Below are positions 12,408 through 25,830 of a stretch of 64,000 nt of DNA, piece after piece. The stretch is from Archilochus colubris (taxonomy: Eukaryota > Chordata > Aves > Apodiformes > Trochilidae): the NCBI GenBank assembly GCA_023079485.1, contig CM041083.1, positions 109,905,554 through 109,969,553 on the forward strand, given 5' to 3'. A model generated the notes under the pieces. The model ran no database searches and was not told the origin of the DNA. It saw only the letters and a program-made list of their open reading frames with translations. The number at the start of each line of letters is the position of its first letter. Position 1 is the stretch's first letter. The position numbers were made by a program, and so were the translations under genes.

Positions 12408-13532
12408 CTTCTCTGTGTGAGAGAGCAGATGGAAAGTTTGGTTTTCCCAGATGGTGCCCAGGGATTTTGCAGTAATGGATGGTCATTTTAGCTGCTCTCC
12501 TGTGGAGATGTGAGCCATGCACAAAGGGGAGAAGGCAAGGCTCCAGGAGCAACTACTGAGAGTCACACTTCATGATGGAAATGGGGACACTCCAGAGTCA
12601 CCAGAAGGAAGAGTCACTGGATGCAACTGAGGGAGACAGGCAAAGGCTGGAGGAAAAGGAAAAGAGAATATCTCTAAAATCATGCAGCAGCAGGAAGAGT
12701 ATCTGAAAGAACGGAAATGTGGAGACCACACAGACCAACAGATATTCTCTGGGATGCCAGTGACATCCTGGGGTAGTGGCACCCACCCAAAAATGTGTCC
12801 TCATATTTGCTCTATTACTATAGTCATTATTGCTAACACTGTCCATATATATTATAGTTTGTGGGGAGAGAGACAATTTTTATAATATATCCTCAAAGCA
12901 CAGCAGTAAATACTTCCCCCACACAACCTTTATAATGCACAACAGAGCATTATAGACTTGAATTCAAGTATAGACTTGAGTGGTCTGTCAACTTGCCATT
13001 TTCTTGCAGTGGAATTCCTGGGATGAGCTTTTCATTAGCTTTCTCCCTGCCTCTGCTGCCCCCAAATTTCATTTATTTAAGCACCCAGAATACTGAAGCC
13101 CTTTTTTTCCCTTCAATATTTTCAATGAGTGTGGACAGTGAAAGATTTTGAATGCTACAGGTCATGCAGGGCTTTACTCAGCAGGAATACTGGTTTCTCA
13201 GTTGTTTATTAGAAACAACCAAATAAAACCTGAAAAATTATATTCAGTTTATTAGCTTTCCAAGTTCCTGAATGCCTATCAGCAATTTGCAATTATTTAA
13301 CACTTTTTTAGTCAATAAATATTCTAGTGTTTCTTGCAGGTATGGGATTTCTTGAAGAGTTTGCTATAGGCTTTTTTCATACTCAAAATTTGAAGTTGAT
13401 AGAGCAGTCAAGACTTAGCACTTACATTAATGTATATTTTCTGTGACATCAGTAAGCAAGTGCTTACTGGATAAGAAATGAAGACTGTGAAACCTCTGAA
13501 AGATTTAACTTCCTGAGAAATAGTCATTTTCC

Positions 13533-13549
13533 TTTTTTTTTTTTTTTTT
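13533..13549. repeat. Poly-T homopolymer, 17 T
   Basis: An uninterrupted run of 17 T with no transposon body recognised beside it. Confidence 0.85.
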
Positions 13550-16500
13550 AGGATGGGCAACAAAAAAATACAAGGTAGGCATGAACTAATCTGTATGTTA
13601 AAAAATAAAAGCACAAGCAAAAGTCACTGTAATATCTGTTGACTAAAAGCATAGGGTTTCAGCACAATTACATGGAAAGAGAGTGTGGTATAAGCATAAT
13701 CACATTGTTTCTGGGTTGTCCTTGCCCTGGTTGAGATGCATAACTTTGGAAGCCCTATCTGGGCTATGCAAGTTATGGAACATCATATACAGGGTGGAAG
13801 CTTGAATGTGCAAAGCAGATTTTCAGCTGGTGTGAACAGTCATGGTGTCAGTGAAATAAATAAAGTTTTGACAGCTTGTATTAGCTGAGTTCAAGCTCCT
13901 ATTTTGAGGTATAAAATTTGGGAATGCCAAAGAGCATAAGTCAGGAGGATGATGGAATCTGTTTATAGCAACTTGTTGCAAAATTCATCGGGGCTCAGAA
14001 ATAGATACTTTCTATTTTTAAATAGTGCTAGTACCCAAAAACCCAAACAGACCGAGGTCCCTGTTCCTGCCCTGTGTCTGTAATTTCTCAAGAGACAGCC
14101 TTTGCCTAACAGAGTCTGCAGGCTAAATATAAGATGAAGGATGGGTCAAGATACAGAGACATAGTGAGGCACAGTGATTTCCCTCCATTTTTGCAGCAGG
14201 TTAGCATCAATGCCAAAACTAGAACACAGTGTTTAGGCTGCTGGGACACTGATGTGTGACACTGTTGACTAAAGTTGTGTACTGCCAATGCCATTTTAAA
14301 AGCTCATTGGGATACTAATGAAAAAAATGTTTAGGTAGTTGTAATTTAGATCACTCCCATAGTTAGCTGGAGACATGAGGGAACAGAGAATAAAAAATAT
14401 TAGCCTGGAAGATGGTTTTCTTTTTTCTTTATTACTGCAGTGTTTAATAATTCTGGGAATACAGGTTAATGCATTGAGGACATGTTCAGATCCTGAACTT
14501 GTGGAATTGCATTTTAAAAGCTGCAAAATGAGAAAGATGTATTTGGTGCTGAAATACAAATGGAGGAAAAAACCCTTCGACTTCAAGTCCTCAAAGTAAG
14601 GTGAGATAATTTTACTAACTGGAGGTGTATGTCCCCAGTAAATGATTCCTGCAGGTGTTCTGCCAGGTTTTTCTTTCCCCAGTATGGAAGTGGCCTCACA
14701 ACTCACTTGCCAGAGTCATTGATGTGACAACATGTATTTGTTCTTCAGAGCTGTTCTGGTTTTCACTCCTCATTGGCAAACCTAGAAAGAAATTCTTGAA
14801 CACACAGGAACACACACACAGAGCCCTAAACAAACTGTAACCATCTGAATAATCTTTTGTGGAAGTTCTATGTCAGAGCAAACCAAAGGTCCTCCTTGTC
14901 CATACTTATTCTGAGAATGGTCGGGAACTGACAGCATGGAGGAATTACAAAGTATCCTAGCTAAAGCTGTTGATGTAATAACAGCTCCTCATTACTTAAA
15001 CTTTGGCTTATATCCTAAAACACGAGGCTTTATATACCTTCCAAAATGGTCCTTCCTAATGCACCTCTGAATGTTTTTATTACTCTTGTAAATCACAGAT
15101 GACATACTGAATGGGAAAAAAATAGCAACTCTAAATAATAACAAGTTTTGAACTGAAAAGAGAGTAAATGAATGAAAAACCTTCTGTCCCAGTGCAGTGT
15201 AGGGACTGTTCTGTGAGTTGCTGACTTTTTCCTGAAATGATCAAGTGTATCATTGTGGGGGAAGGAGGCTGAAATGAGAATACAGGAAAGAAATTGTTTT
15301 TATAAAATACGAAGAATGTCAAGGAGTTATATTTTGACACAGAGTTTTATTTTACTAGAAACGATCCTGTTATATCAGTTCTTAGGAAATTATCTCTATT
15401 ATACCACTGCTATATCTATTATTACAAGAAGCAGAACAAACAATGTGTTAAACAACTGGTTTGATCATTTTCAAAAGTTTTCGAGCAATTTGAATACTAA
15501 AAAGAGAAAGTGCTGCTGTCCTGAAAATATCTAAGATTCGCTAATGGTAAAAAATGGGATAAATGGTAAAGTTACTGCATTCATCAGTCAACCACCCCAA
15601 AACATTTGCAACTGATTATATATTTCAAAACTTGGCTGGGAGTCGCAAGGTTCCTTGTAAGCAACATGCTGTATTGTGCCAAATGTAGGAAAACTAGAAG
15701 GTACTTCTGAAACATGCAGTGAGAAAGCTTTCTTCTTCTTGTTGTTTGTGTTAGAATCAGAATAACAACAACAACAATAATAGGACAAAGATAAGGGAAT
15801 AGGTTTTGAGTAGTACTAAGTCATCCAAGGAAGATAGCCAAGTAACAAAAACTAAGGCCATTATAAAAATATCTCATGTATGTACCATTTCCTATTTTAT
15901 TGCCTATCAGTTGCTGTTAAACCATACTCAGGTTGTGTCTTTTCCCTTGCTGGAGTACTTGTCATGAGAATGAGGTGCCAGACCTGCAGGCTTGTCCTAG
16001 AGAAAGAAGTCAGGGCTTATGGCAAGAGTCTTCACAAATGGTGGTCTTCACATCAAACACATTTTTCTTCCTTCTCTCTTTCCTTTTTGTGACTCATGTC
16101 TGGCATATTTTGGCTTCTTAAAAAGGCTTGCTATCCCACACTTTGGGCATCACTCATCTCTTTCCTCTCTCTATTATTTCTTCTTTCTCCTTTTTTTCCC
16201 CTCATCATTACTCTTTCAAGAATGTCAGACTCCCAGACTTGGTACCATAAGCCCATTTTCTCCCTGATGATGGGTTGTGCCCTGCTGCATTGCCATCAGT
16301 GACTGAAGGAGAAAGCTGACCTCGTTGGGTGACAGCCACGTGCATGACTCACTGCAGCATTTCTTGGACACTGGGATCTGAGATGTTGCTGTTTTCTGTC
16401 CGTTCCGCTTCAGTGGAGGCAAGTTTTAAATTGCTGATATTTTTTAGGTTGCACCCTTCCTGTCCTCTGCTGCTAGTAAATAATGGTGCCATTTCTAGGC

Positions 16501-18233
16501 CAAGAGGGTGGGATCAGGCTTGGGACATGCTGCACAAATAGAGTTGTAAAGCATTCTTCCAGATGCTCAAGATCATCTGTGGGACGTATGTGGGATTTAC
16601 ATGGGTTGTTGCCTCCAGGTAATTCTGACTCAACTTTTATTACCCATGATGCACAATTTTTTTCATATAATTCTCTTAATCAGACAACTTTTTTTACAAC
16701 TCAAGGAAAGTCTTTGTCTTTTACTTACTGTCTTTTTTTGAGTTGGACTATGTTAATGAGATGTCATTAGACTGGTGTACTGACAGTGTGGTAATTTATT
16801 ATCATTCAGTGTTTTTTGGTTTTTGTTTTGGCCAGGTACTACTACATTAAAGTGCTCTCCAATCCCCTCTTTGTTAACTGCTACCTTCAGTTCTCATCAA
16901 ATCCCCATTACGGTCAATGTATTTTCAGTAATATCAGAGTGCTCAGAATAAAGCTCAAATCAAAAGAGAAGCAGATGTTAGTGAGCTAAAAACTATGTCA
17001 AATAGTAGCTCATCAAAGTCACAATCTTGCCTCAAAAATAACCCAGAGGAGAAGGAGTCTGTAGCTTTTAGCTCCATGGATTTTTGTGCTGTAATAGTCA
17101 TACCACCTGTTTTGGTTTGGGTCTTCTTTTAACTGTGCACTTTGTATTCCCCTCCATCTGATTTTACTCGAATCATCACTGAGTTGTGGTCACACCACAC
17201 TCATCTCATTTGGAGCAGCTAGTGCAAACATCAAGCTGGAGACCTGGTGTGTAGTCATTTTACACAATTAATTTTCTCCCACCATACAGCCACAATCTGA
17301 CCCTATTTTTAAGCTCAGTCACTGGGCCCTGGCCTCAAGGGAGGGGAGCTGAAGAGTAAAGAAATGGTTAGCGCTGCAGCTGTACCCAACAGGCTCGAGC
17401 CAAGGCAGAGCTACCTTCCTTAGAACATGTGAACTGAACTTGTGGGCCACCTTTTGTACGGACCATGCAGACTTGTTACCTCACTGAGTTCATTAGCCAT
17501 TAATAAGCAAAAAATTAACAGGTGCAAGTGCAGAACGAGGACATCATCTACATTAAAATTAAAAATTGTAGAGAAAAATAGTCTGGAAGGCAATGAAGAG
17601 GAATCTGTTTCTGAAGAAACCTTTGCTCCTGTTTAGTCTGATACATCAAAATTATCTCCAGGTTGCTCCGTGCTAACTTCTGCACTACTTTTTGAGATGA
17701 GTTGGAGTTAGTAGTTAAAATGGTGGGGACACCACAAGTCACACTTAAAACAAGGAGAACATATTGGGCAATGATACTTAAAAAAAAAAGTACTAAAAGA
17801 AAACATGCCCAATTTTTAAAATGCACCCAAACTGAACTTAATTCCCGAACTGTGCCAACTAGAAACTATTAACAAGTATCTCATATCCTGTCTCTTACGA
17901 GAGCTTAGTTTAGACAACACGTAACACATGCTATTGCATATGTTGAACAGCTCTGCAGTCTTGGTTGTTATGTTTTTAAGGCAGATCAGCAGCAAAACTG
18001 CAGATAAATGCAATTTAATTAGTGTACCTGTTGGCTAGAACAAAGACTTACAGAAACAGATGCTTCCAGATTCCTTGAATGTATTCTGTGGGGTTTTTTT
18101 CTTGAATTGCATCTTATAGGTATCAAGCTTGAGGAACAGGATAAGGCACATAAGGCTATCATTCTCACAAACATGATTAAAAGATCTTATTGTATTAGCA
18201 GCATTCCAGTTTTATGTACAGGGTGCTTAACTG

Positions 18234-18274
18234 AATTAGTTAGTTTTATTTTTTATTAATTAGTTAGTTTTATT
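18234..18274. repeat. Short direct repeat, 24-bp spacing
   Basis: The 17-mer AATTAGTTAGTTTTATT occurs at 18234-18250 and again at 18258-18274, giving a 24-bp period in T-rich sequence. It is a small local duplication. Confidence 0.85.
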
Positions 18275-21122
18275 TGCTTGTGAGGCACTATTATTATTTA
18301 ACTCTGTATTTTGCTATGAAATCCTTATTGCTTTGTCACAGGAGCTTTATGATCAGTTTTTTCTTAGTGATAGGAGTTGCCTTTGCACCAAGGGACTTTT
18401 TTTTATTTAATCATGGTCTTAAGAGATTTGAAACTTCAGGGATTAATAAAGTATCCCCCAAATCATAAAGCAAATCACAGCATACCAAATCATTTCTCCT
18501 CCGAGACTGGTGCCAAACATTTTCTGTGGTGTTTCAGTGAAACTGGACACTTCCAGCCCAATGGCTAGTAAAGTCAGCAAAGAAAAGAAAAAAGAGTGAC
18601 TATGTGACCAAACTTTTATTTTCAGCGCATAGCTGGAATTTCAGCCTTTCTGCACAAGTCCTTGCCATTACAATTTATTAGATGTTTTATGTAGCAGATT
18701 TTATTGAATGATTTAGGTAGTTTTGACTTGATCCTTTCCAAATGTGTTCAACAGTATTCTGCTACATGCAAAAGTGTTTTTATATTCTCACTTCCATGTA
18801 ACTAAATCTCTGAAATCTAGATAAAGTTACCCTCCTGCTTCATGTACAGCTTGACTTTCAGAACTCATTTGGAAAGCCCTGCATGGCCTGGCCTCTTCAG
18901 CCCTTTCCAGAAGATTTAAGATTATAAAGTAGATTGTCCAAACGAGCATCAGCATTTCAAGCCAGAAGGCGTGTGTCAGCCAGTAGGAAGAAAAGGGGCA
19001 CTGCAACCACAAGGCTGCCTAAGAGCTATCAAACTCCTGGGAGTGTGAAGGTTAGGATAACAGGAAATGGAGAATATTAAAGATGCAGGAACTACGTTTT
19101 CCAGAGGATATCTTGATTCTATGGTGCATTGATCTACAGTCCTGGATTTCATCAAATGTAATATCTCATCTTCAGTGTTCACCAGGGAAATGACAGGGGA
19201 GCAGAGGAGGAAGCCTGAAGCAGTTGACTTCAGCATAACCCAAGGAGTGGCTCTGCTTCTGCAGTAAGTGTGTACTGCAAATCTTTTGAATTTTCATTCA
19301 GACACATCCATAGTTCAATGGAACTTGAAATCTTCATTCTGAAGGAAAGGGAGAAGCTTTCATCTTCTAAATCATGTTTTAGTAAAAATTCTTCTAGAAA
19401 AACAGTTTTGATGAGACATAGAATCCCTTATGGCAACCTGTACCCATATGGCACCATATGGATATTTTTTTAAAATGCTGTTTCAAAATAAAGGAATTGC
19501 AATTCATATGTTTTCAGATATTATAAATCCCTTATCTAATGGTAACTTCAAATCATAACAAAGTTTTGCTACTTGCAAAGAGGCAAGCTTAATCTATTCT
19601 TAGTTGTTTAGCTTTAAATTACTTTCTTGGCATTCCCACATGTAAATTTTTAAATTTTATACATATGTAGTGTATATACACACATCTGCACATATTCTGC
19701 ATGTCAGCTTGAAATAATTGTGACATTTACTGAGATACATTTCCATGAAAATGTAATACCTTTTTCCCTTCCTACCAAGTCTGACTTAGGCCTTAATTCT
19801 TAACTTTAACTGGGGCATCATTCTAATTTTCAGTATAATGGATGAAATTCCTGTTACTGAAGTTGCATAGTGTAAACATATCAAGGAACTTTCTGGGACA
19901 TTATCAGTGCTGTCCTATTAGTCATTATATGTATGAGTAATGGTAATACATTCCCATAGATGAAACCGGAGTTGGCAAGAAAAAAAATTTCAATTTAGTT
20001 CTGAAAATCAGAATCTTCTCTTATAGATTTGACCAAGTATCTCTGCAATCTGGAGGACACGTTTGTTTATCAAATGTAAATACCTTCTTCTAAGAAAATT
20101 TGCTTATATGTACATAAGACCCACTGAGGACTGGAGATCTGAGTAGCCCTGTTTCTCACCTCTGGCAGTGGCCACTAGCAGATGCCCAGAAAGTGTAGCA
20201 CTACAGGCACATCCTCAGAGCCCAGGCAAGTATCCAATTCAGAGACTTTTTGTATCACAGGTACCCCCAGTGTCATATTTCATGAACTTCCTTTTCACTA
20301 ATTCCAATATTAGCTCTCTGAAACCATGTTAGTTTGCAAGCTGCCACAAAAACTTGGTTGAAAGCGTTCTGAAAATCCAGGCAGTTTATAGCAATCATAT
20401 CTCCTTTGTCAAAGTTTGTTTTTCTCACATAATTCTAAGCAAGCTGCAAGGATATGACTTCTCACTGTAAAAGCCATCTTGAGTCTTTCCCGAGCAATCA
20501 ATTATCCATTCAACCGTTTATGTAAGTATGCACTAATTCGCTTTTTGTTGAATGTTTTGATGCAGAATTGATAGCAGCTTTGGCTACTTATATCCTATTT
20601 CTGACCAAAACTCTTTGAGACAATTCATAAACTTCTATTCCTCACTGAAATTCCTAGTGTCTGTGAAATAAAGAAGGCATGTGAATTCCACTCCACATAG
20701 ACTCTGTCTAGTATGAATTTGCATGACCAATTGGAAACACTGTCTTCCTCTCTGTTGATGATACATTGAGGTATGCATATGAAAAACTTAATATCAAAAA
20801 GGTGCTGGACGTATTCCCTTTTTCACCAGGTATATCTAGACTATCAATCACATATGTGTTGCTAAACTAGACTTAAGAAATTAAATTATAGTTTTATTTG
20901 TATTTGATTCTTTGAAATTTCCTTCCCAGTTTAACATCTAAGCAGTAGTGTGTCTAATATCTATGGTTCAAGTTATTTGTTGTTTTTTATTGTGGCATTG
21001 AAATCAACCAGTCAGAAATTAGCAAGTTCACTGTGTTGAAAAGGTACTTAGTAAGGGGTGGAGAAAGAAAGTAAAAGGGGGAATTATTTTCCACAGCCAG
21101 AATTTGGGAGCCTGCAACAAGA

Positions 21123-22487
21123 TAGAATCATAGAATCATAGAATGGTTTGGGTTGGAAGGGACCTTAGAGATCATCCAGTTCCAACCCCCCTGCATGGGC
21201 AGGGACACCTCCCACCAGACCAGGTTGCTCACAGCCCCATCTAACCTGGTCTTGAACACTGCCAGGGAGGGGGCAGCCACAGCTTCCCTGAGCAACCTGT
21301 GCCAGTGTCTCATCACTCATAGGAAGGAATTTTTTCCTAATGTCTAACCTATATCTCCCCTCTTCATATTTTAAACCACTTCCCCTTGTCATTATACACC
21401 CATACCCAAGCTTTCTTGTAGGCCCCCTTCAGGTACTGAAAGGCCACTATGAGGTCACCTCAGAGCCTCCTCTTCTTCTCCAGGCTGAACAACCCCACCT
21501 TCCTCAGCCTGTCTTCACAGGGGAGGTGCTCCAGCCCTCTGATCATTTTAGTGGCTTTCCTCTGGACACATTCCAGGAGCTGTGTGTCTCTCTTATGCTG
21601 GGGACTCCAGATCTGGACACAGTGCTACAGATAGAGAGGGAGAATCACTTCCCTTTCTATGCTTCTTCTGTTGCAGCCCAGGACCCCATTGGCTTTCTGG
21701 GCTGCAAATGCACATTAACAGCTCATGTTAAGCTTTTGGTCCACCACAACATCCAAGTCCTTCTCCTCAGGGCTGCCCTCAATCCTTTTTCCTCCCAACC
21801 TGTATTTGTGCATGGGATTGCCTTGACCCAGATGCAGAACCTTGCACTTGGCCTTGTTGAACTTCATCCAGTTTGCACAAGCCCACTTCTCCAGCCTGTC
21901 AGGGTCCTTCTGGATGCCATCCCTTCCCTCCAGTGTGTTGACTTCCCCACACAGTTTGGTGTTGTCAGCAAAATTGCTGAGGGTGCATTCGATTCCACTC
22001 TCCATGTCACCAACAAAGGTGTTAAACAGCACAGGTCTGAGTAGTGACCCTTGAGGAACACCACTCCTCACACATCTTCATTTGGACACTCAGACATTGA
22101 ACACAGCTCTTTGGGTGTGACCATCCAGCCAGTTCCTTATCCAATGAGTGGTCCATCCATCAAATCCATAACATTCCAGTTCAGAGATCAGAATGTCACA
22201 TGGGACAGTGTTGAATGCTTTGCACAGGTCCCAGTAGATGATGTCTGTTGCTCTGCCTTTGTCCACTGAGGTTGTGGCCCCGTCATAAAAGGCCACCAAA
22301 TTCATCAGGTAGAATTTGCCCTTAGCAAAAGCATCACAAATCACTTTTTTGTTATCTGCATGCCTTGGCAGAACCTGCAGGAGGATCTGCTCCATGGTCT
22401 TGCCAGGCACAGAGGTGAGACTGATTGGCCTGTAGTTCCTATAGTCTTCTCTTTTTTCCATTTTTTAAAATGGGGGTTATGTTTCCA
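21123..22487 (-). mobile_element. CR1 non-LTR retrotransposon, 1.37 kb, minus strand, inactive
   Basis: The 3' tail (inverted ATTCTATGATTCT units) lies at 21123-21145 and the body runs leftward-reading to about 22487. Two minus-strand frames show reverse transcriptase. The first (22090-22461) contains [20 protein letters not shown] and the motif region around KAFNTV. The second (21715-22071) contains SGVPQGS and FADNTKL. The catalytic box is F-A-D-N, with the second aspartate codon changed to AAC at 21961-21963, so this copy cannot polymerise. The break between the two frames is a frameshift or stop. The element is 5'-truncated just before the first RT motif, and endonuclease and ORF1 are absent. 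A 234-codon plus-strand open frame (21340-22044) is antisense to the element and is not a gene. Confidence 0.96.
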
Positions 22488-23106
22488 TAGTTGTGCAGAG
22501 TATAACCATTACAAGAAGTATTCATCTCAAATGATTATTTAAAATAAATTTGTCATCTTTTAATCACTTTGAATTTTGTACATCAGAGTAGTTACTCTGG
22601 CATGAACCAAGTAGTCCCTATCAAGGAATGTTATTGATGCACTAGTTAGCATAGCTGGAACACCATTATGGATTGATAAGGCTCCATAGTATAAACCTCC
22701 AAGAAACTGAAGCTACCTGCCATAAAACTCTTTTGCAATCTCTAGCCAGACATTGGAAACAGGTTTAACACAGAGAGAAGTTGGCTTTGTCAGAAGTTGA
22801 AGGAGGAGCTTGAATGCTTCTCTTTAAACCAATGGTAAATTTAGTTTTAACAGAAGCAAAGGACCAATTCTGAGAGACCCTGATGATCCTTCCTGTACTC
22901 TATTGCCGGATTTGCACATAGACATGGTCTTTTGTTGCAGTTAGGAAATTTTCTGGCACATAGAAGATATGAAGAGCAAAGATTGTTTCAGACTTTCTAA
23001 AAATAGAATTTATAGAGTGTGATTCCACTCCAGGCTGTATCACTGATGTACAGTAGTGTCTGTATGGAAAGCAAAACATCATCTGCATGACTGAAAACAG
23101 AGATCC
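22488..23106. other. Spacer between two divergent CR1 copies
   Basis: About 620 bases of unique AT-rich sequence separating the 5' ends of two oppositely oriented CR1 elements. No gene or repeat was recognised. Confidence 0.6.
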
Positions 23107-24167
23107 TTTAAGGCCGTCTCCCACAGCATTCTTCTAAAGAAGCTGGGAAGTCATGGCTTAGACAGGTGTACTCTATGCTGGGTACAAAAAGTGGCTGGAT
23201 GGCCAAGCCCAGACAGTTGTGGTGAATGGAGTTAAATCCAGCTGACATCTGGTCACAAACAGTGTTCCCCAGGCTCAGTTTTGGGGCCAGTCCTGTTCAA
23301 TATCTTTAGCAATGATCTGGCTGAGGGGATGGAGTGGTCCCTCAGTAAGTTTGCAGATGACACCAAATTGGGCAGGAGTGTTGATCTGCACTAGGGTCAG
23401 AAGGCTCCACAGAGGGACCTGAACAAGCTGGATCAATGGGCTGAGGCAAACTGTATGAGGTTCAACAGGGCAAAGTGTCAGTTCACACCTGGGTCTCAAC
23501 AACCCCATGCAGTGTTATAGGCTTGAGGAAGACTGTCTGGAAAGCTGCCTGGCAGAAAAGGACTTGTGGCTGCCTGAACATGAGCCAGCAGTGTGCCCAG
23601 GTGGTGAAGAAGGCCAACAGCATCCTGGCTTGTATAAGGTTTAATGTGGCCAGCAGGATTAGGAGATTCTCCTCCTGTACTCAGCACTGGTGAGGCTGTA
23701 TCACAAAAGCAGGGCCCTCACTATAAGAAGGACATCAGGTGCTGGAGTGTGTCCAGAGGAAGGCAGTAAAGCAGTTGAAGGGTCATTTAAGGGAATTGCA
23801 ATTTTTTAGTCTGAAGAAGAGGAGGCTGAGAGGAGACCTTATCACTCTCTACAGCTACCTGAAAGGAGACTGTAGCCAGGCAAGGGTTGGTCTCCCAATT
23901 AGCCAGTGATAGGATGCAAGGAAATGGAGTTGTGCCAGGGGAGGTTTAGTTTGAATTAAGAAAAAATTCTTTACTGAGAGAGTGATCAGGCATTGGAACA
24001 GGCTGCCCAGAGAAATGGTGGGGCCACCGTTTCTGTAGATGTTCCAAAAAATGTGTAGATGTGGCACTCTGGGACATGGTTTAGTTGGCATGGTGGTGTT
24101 GGGCTGGTGGTTAGAATTGATGATCTTAGAGGTCTTTTCCAGCCTTTATGATTTTATGATTCCATAA
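23107..24167 (+). mobile_element. CR1 non-LTR retrotransposon, 1.06 kb, plus strand
   Basis: This plus-strand copy begins inside the RT domain (a shortened match to the KAFDTVSHSIL region) and ends in a TATGATTTTATGATTCC tail at about 24150-24167. The catalytic box is intact as F-A-D-D-T (23350-23364, the two aspartates at 23356-23361). The surrounding frame is broken by small deletions, for example in the GTTCCCCAGGCTCAG stretch near 23264, where one base is missing relative to the 6.3 kb copy. The frame 23475-23693 preserves the [19 protein letters not shown] region. It is 5'-truncated and inactive. It lies in inverted orientation to the CR1 at 21123-22487, about 0.6 kb away. Confidence 0.95.
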
Positions 24168-25333
24168 ATATGTCAAAGTTTTCCCAGCAGCTTCCCTATT
24201 TCACGGAAGATCCTTTAGATGTCTGGTGTACCATGAGTGTAATTTTGTTATAAAACTCTGTCATCTGACTAATATTAAAATAAAACATTTTCTCTCTCTA
24301 TTGCTCAGGAATATTGTCTTCTCTTTCTCTGTCTGTATTCAACAAAAGAACCTTTAGCACTTACCATTCCCAAATTGCTTTACTGCTCCATTTTTTCTTT
24401 AAAGTTTATACTTCCTGTGAGATAGTTATTTGCATGAATATTAGATCCATCTTTGAAGAATTATCTTGGTAGTTTCCCTCTGGCTTGATACTTGTTCTCA
24501 TTGCAATCTCCCTTTGCCTCTCTGGCAGGGAGTTCTTTATCTTGGCAGTGGAATTCATTCCTCTCTTTCCAGCTTTCTAAAGATTTCCCATGTGTCAGCC
24601 TGTTAGGTAACTTTAAAGGGCCAGACAGAGTAGATATAATAGATTTCCTTTGTCTAGAAAATCAGTTATCAAAGAGTTTAAAATGTCTGGCATGATCTCT
24701 TCAGTAAACCTCTGTCATGTATTTTTATATCCTGTTTCACTTTCCTTTCAATTTTTTTTTTCAGCATTTGTTCTCTTATGTGTTATTAAGATGATGTGTT
24801 ACATCAAAGATGTCCTGGTCTGTCATGTCTTCTAAAATCCATATGCCTCTAAAACAACTCCCTGGTTTTGAGGTTCAACTTCTTTGTTTCATCTATTTAT
24901 TTGATAAGATTCCTACCACTGGAACTGCAGTTTCATTTCCAATGCCACAATTTCCATTCCTATAGTTACCTTCCTTTGTGGCCTCTTATTATGAACAATA
25001 GCATATTTCTTAGAAGATGAGGCAAGATATTCAGTTCACCCAAATCTCAAGTAAAGGATTGTTACGATCCAAATCTTTAATGCCTGGCTTATTCCCACAG
25101 GATGTGATTATTTTTTTTACTTTTTTTTTAGTAAATATTCTGAATTAATCTTTTACTACTTGCTTCTACCCCAAAAAACCAAACCAAACCAAAACAAAAC
25201 AAAAAAACCAAACAAAACAAAAATACCACCCTCAGCTTGAGTCTTGGAAATTCTCATTTTATATTTACAATTTTCCTTTCAAAACACAGTTCTGATCTTT
25301 TTTTCCTCATCTTTCCTCTCCACCCCTGCAGCC
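24168..25333. other. Unique non-coding sequence with A/C-rich patch
   Basis: No gene was recognised. T-rich and pyrimidine-rich sequence, then an A/C-rich low-complexity patch of CCAAA and CAAAA units at about 25173-25217. It ends at the left edge of the solo LTR. Confidence 0.55.
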
Positions 25334-25495
25334 TGTCCTGATTTGAGGGGACCAGCATAGAAATTGCCACAGTTAAGCTGACCCAAGACCTTCTGGGACC
25401 CCCCAGCTGCTTCTATCCTGTGGTAGTGGGGGGAGCAGCTGTGCCTGGAGGGACCCAAATGGACCAGTTACAATTCTCCTGCCCATGGTGCTCAG

Positions 25496-25505
25496 TATAA
25501 AAATA
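25496..25505 (+). promoter_or_regulatory. Putative LTR TATA box
   Basis: TATAAAAATA inside the candidate LTR, about 330 bases before its ATTAAA signal. This fits a U3-R arrangement. Whether it is still active cannot be judged from sequence. Confidence 0.45.
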
Positions 25506-25824
25506 CCTCCTTAGAGAGTTCTCTGCTAGGCTACTGGCTGGGTTGGGATCTGTTTGTTTGCCATTGCTCCCTGTGTTGGTGTTCTTGCATCCTCTTTTCT
25601 CCCTGGCATTGTTCATGAAGGAAGGTCATTTTCCCCCGATTCCCTGAGTAGGACTGGATTGGATGCTCCAAGGCTGTTGTGAGATGTCACTGGGACCCTA
25701 GACTTGGGCACCCCCACCTGCAGCTGGGTCCAGTGTGAGGATTTTCTGCCCAGGAAGTAATTGCCAGCTGAGGAGTGTCGGTTCCATATTTAAATGTTTT
25801 TTTATATTTGTAATTTGTTATTTC

Positions 25825-25830
25825 ATTAAA
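25825..25830 (+). terminator. Putative LTR polyadenylation signal
   Basis: ATTAAA in T-rich sequence followed by a pyrimidine-rich block, at the place expected for the R-region poly(A) signal of the candidate LTR. Confidence 0.45.

Larger units (their letters stand above)
11505..21122. other. Long unique non-coding stretch
   Basis: 9.6 kb without a recognisable gene or CR1 copy. All open frames are under about 140 codons and none resembles a known protein. Small features are a 22-bp tandem duplication (12364-12407), a run of 17 T (13533-13549), an (AAC)n run near 15764-15777, a pyrimidine-rich patch around 16155-16208 and a 24-bp-spaced direct repeat (18234-18274). Intergenic or intronic DNA. 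Confidence 0.6.

Noticed and set aside
21340..22044. 234-codon plus-strand open frame, the longest in the window
   Set aside because: It is the antisense of a CR1 reverse-transcriptase region. The minus strand carries the recognisable protein.
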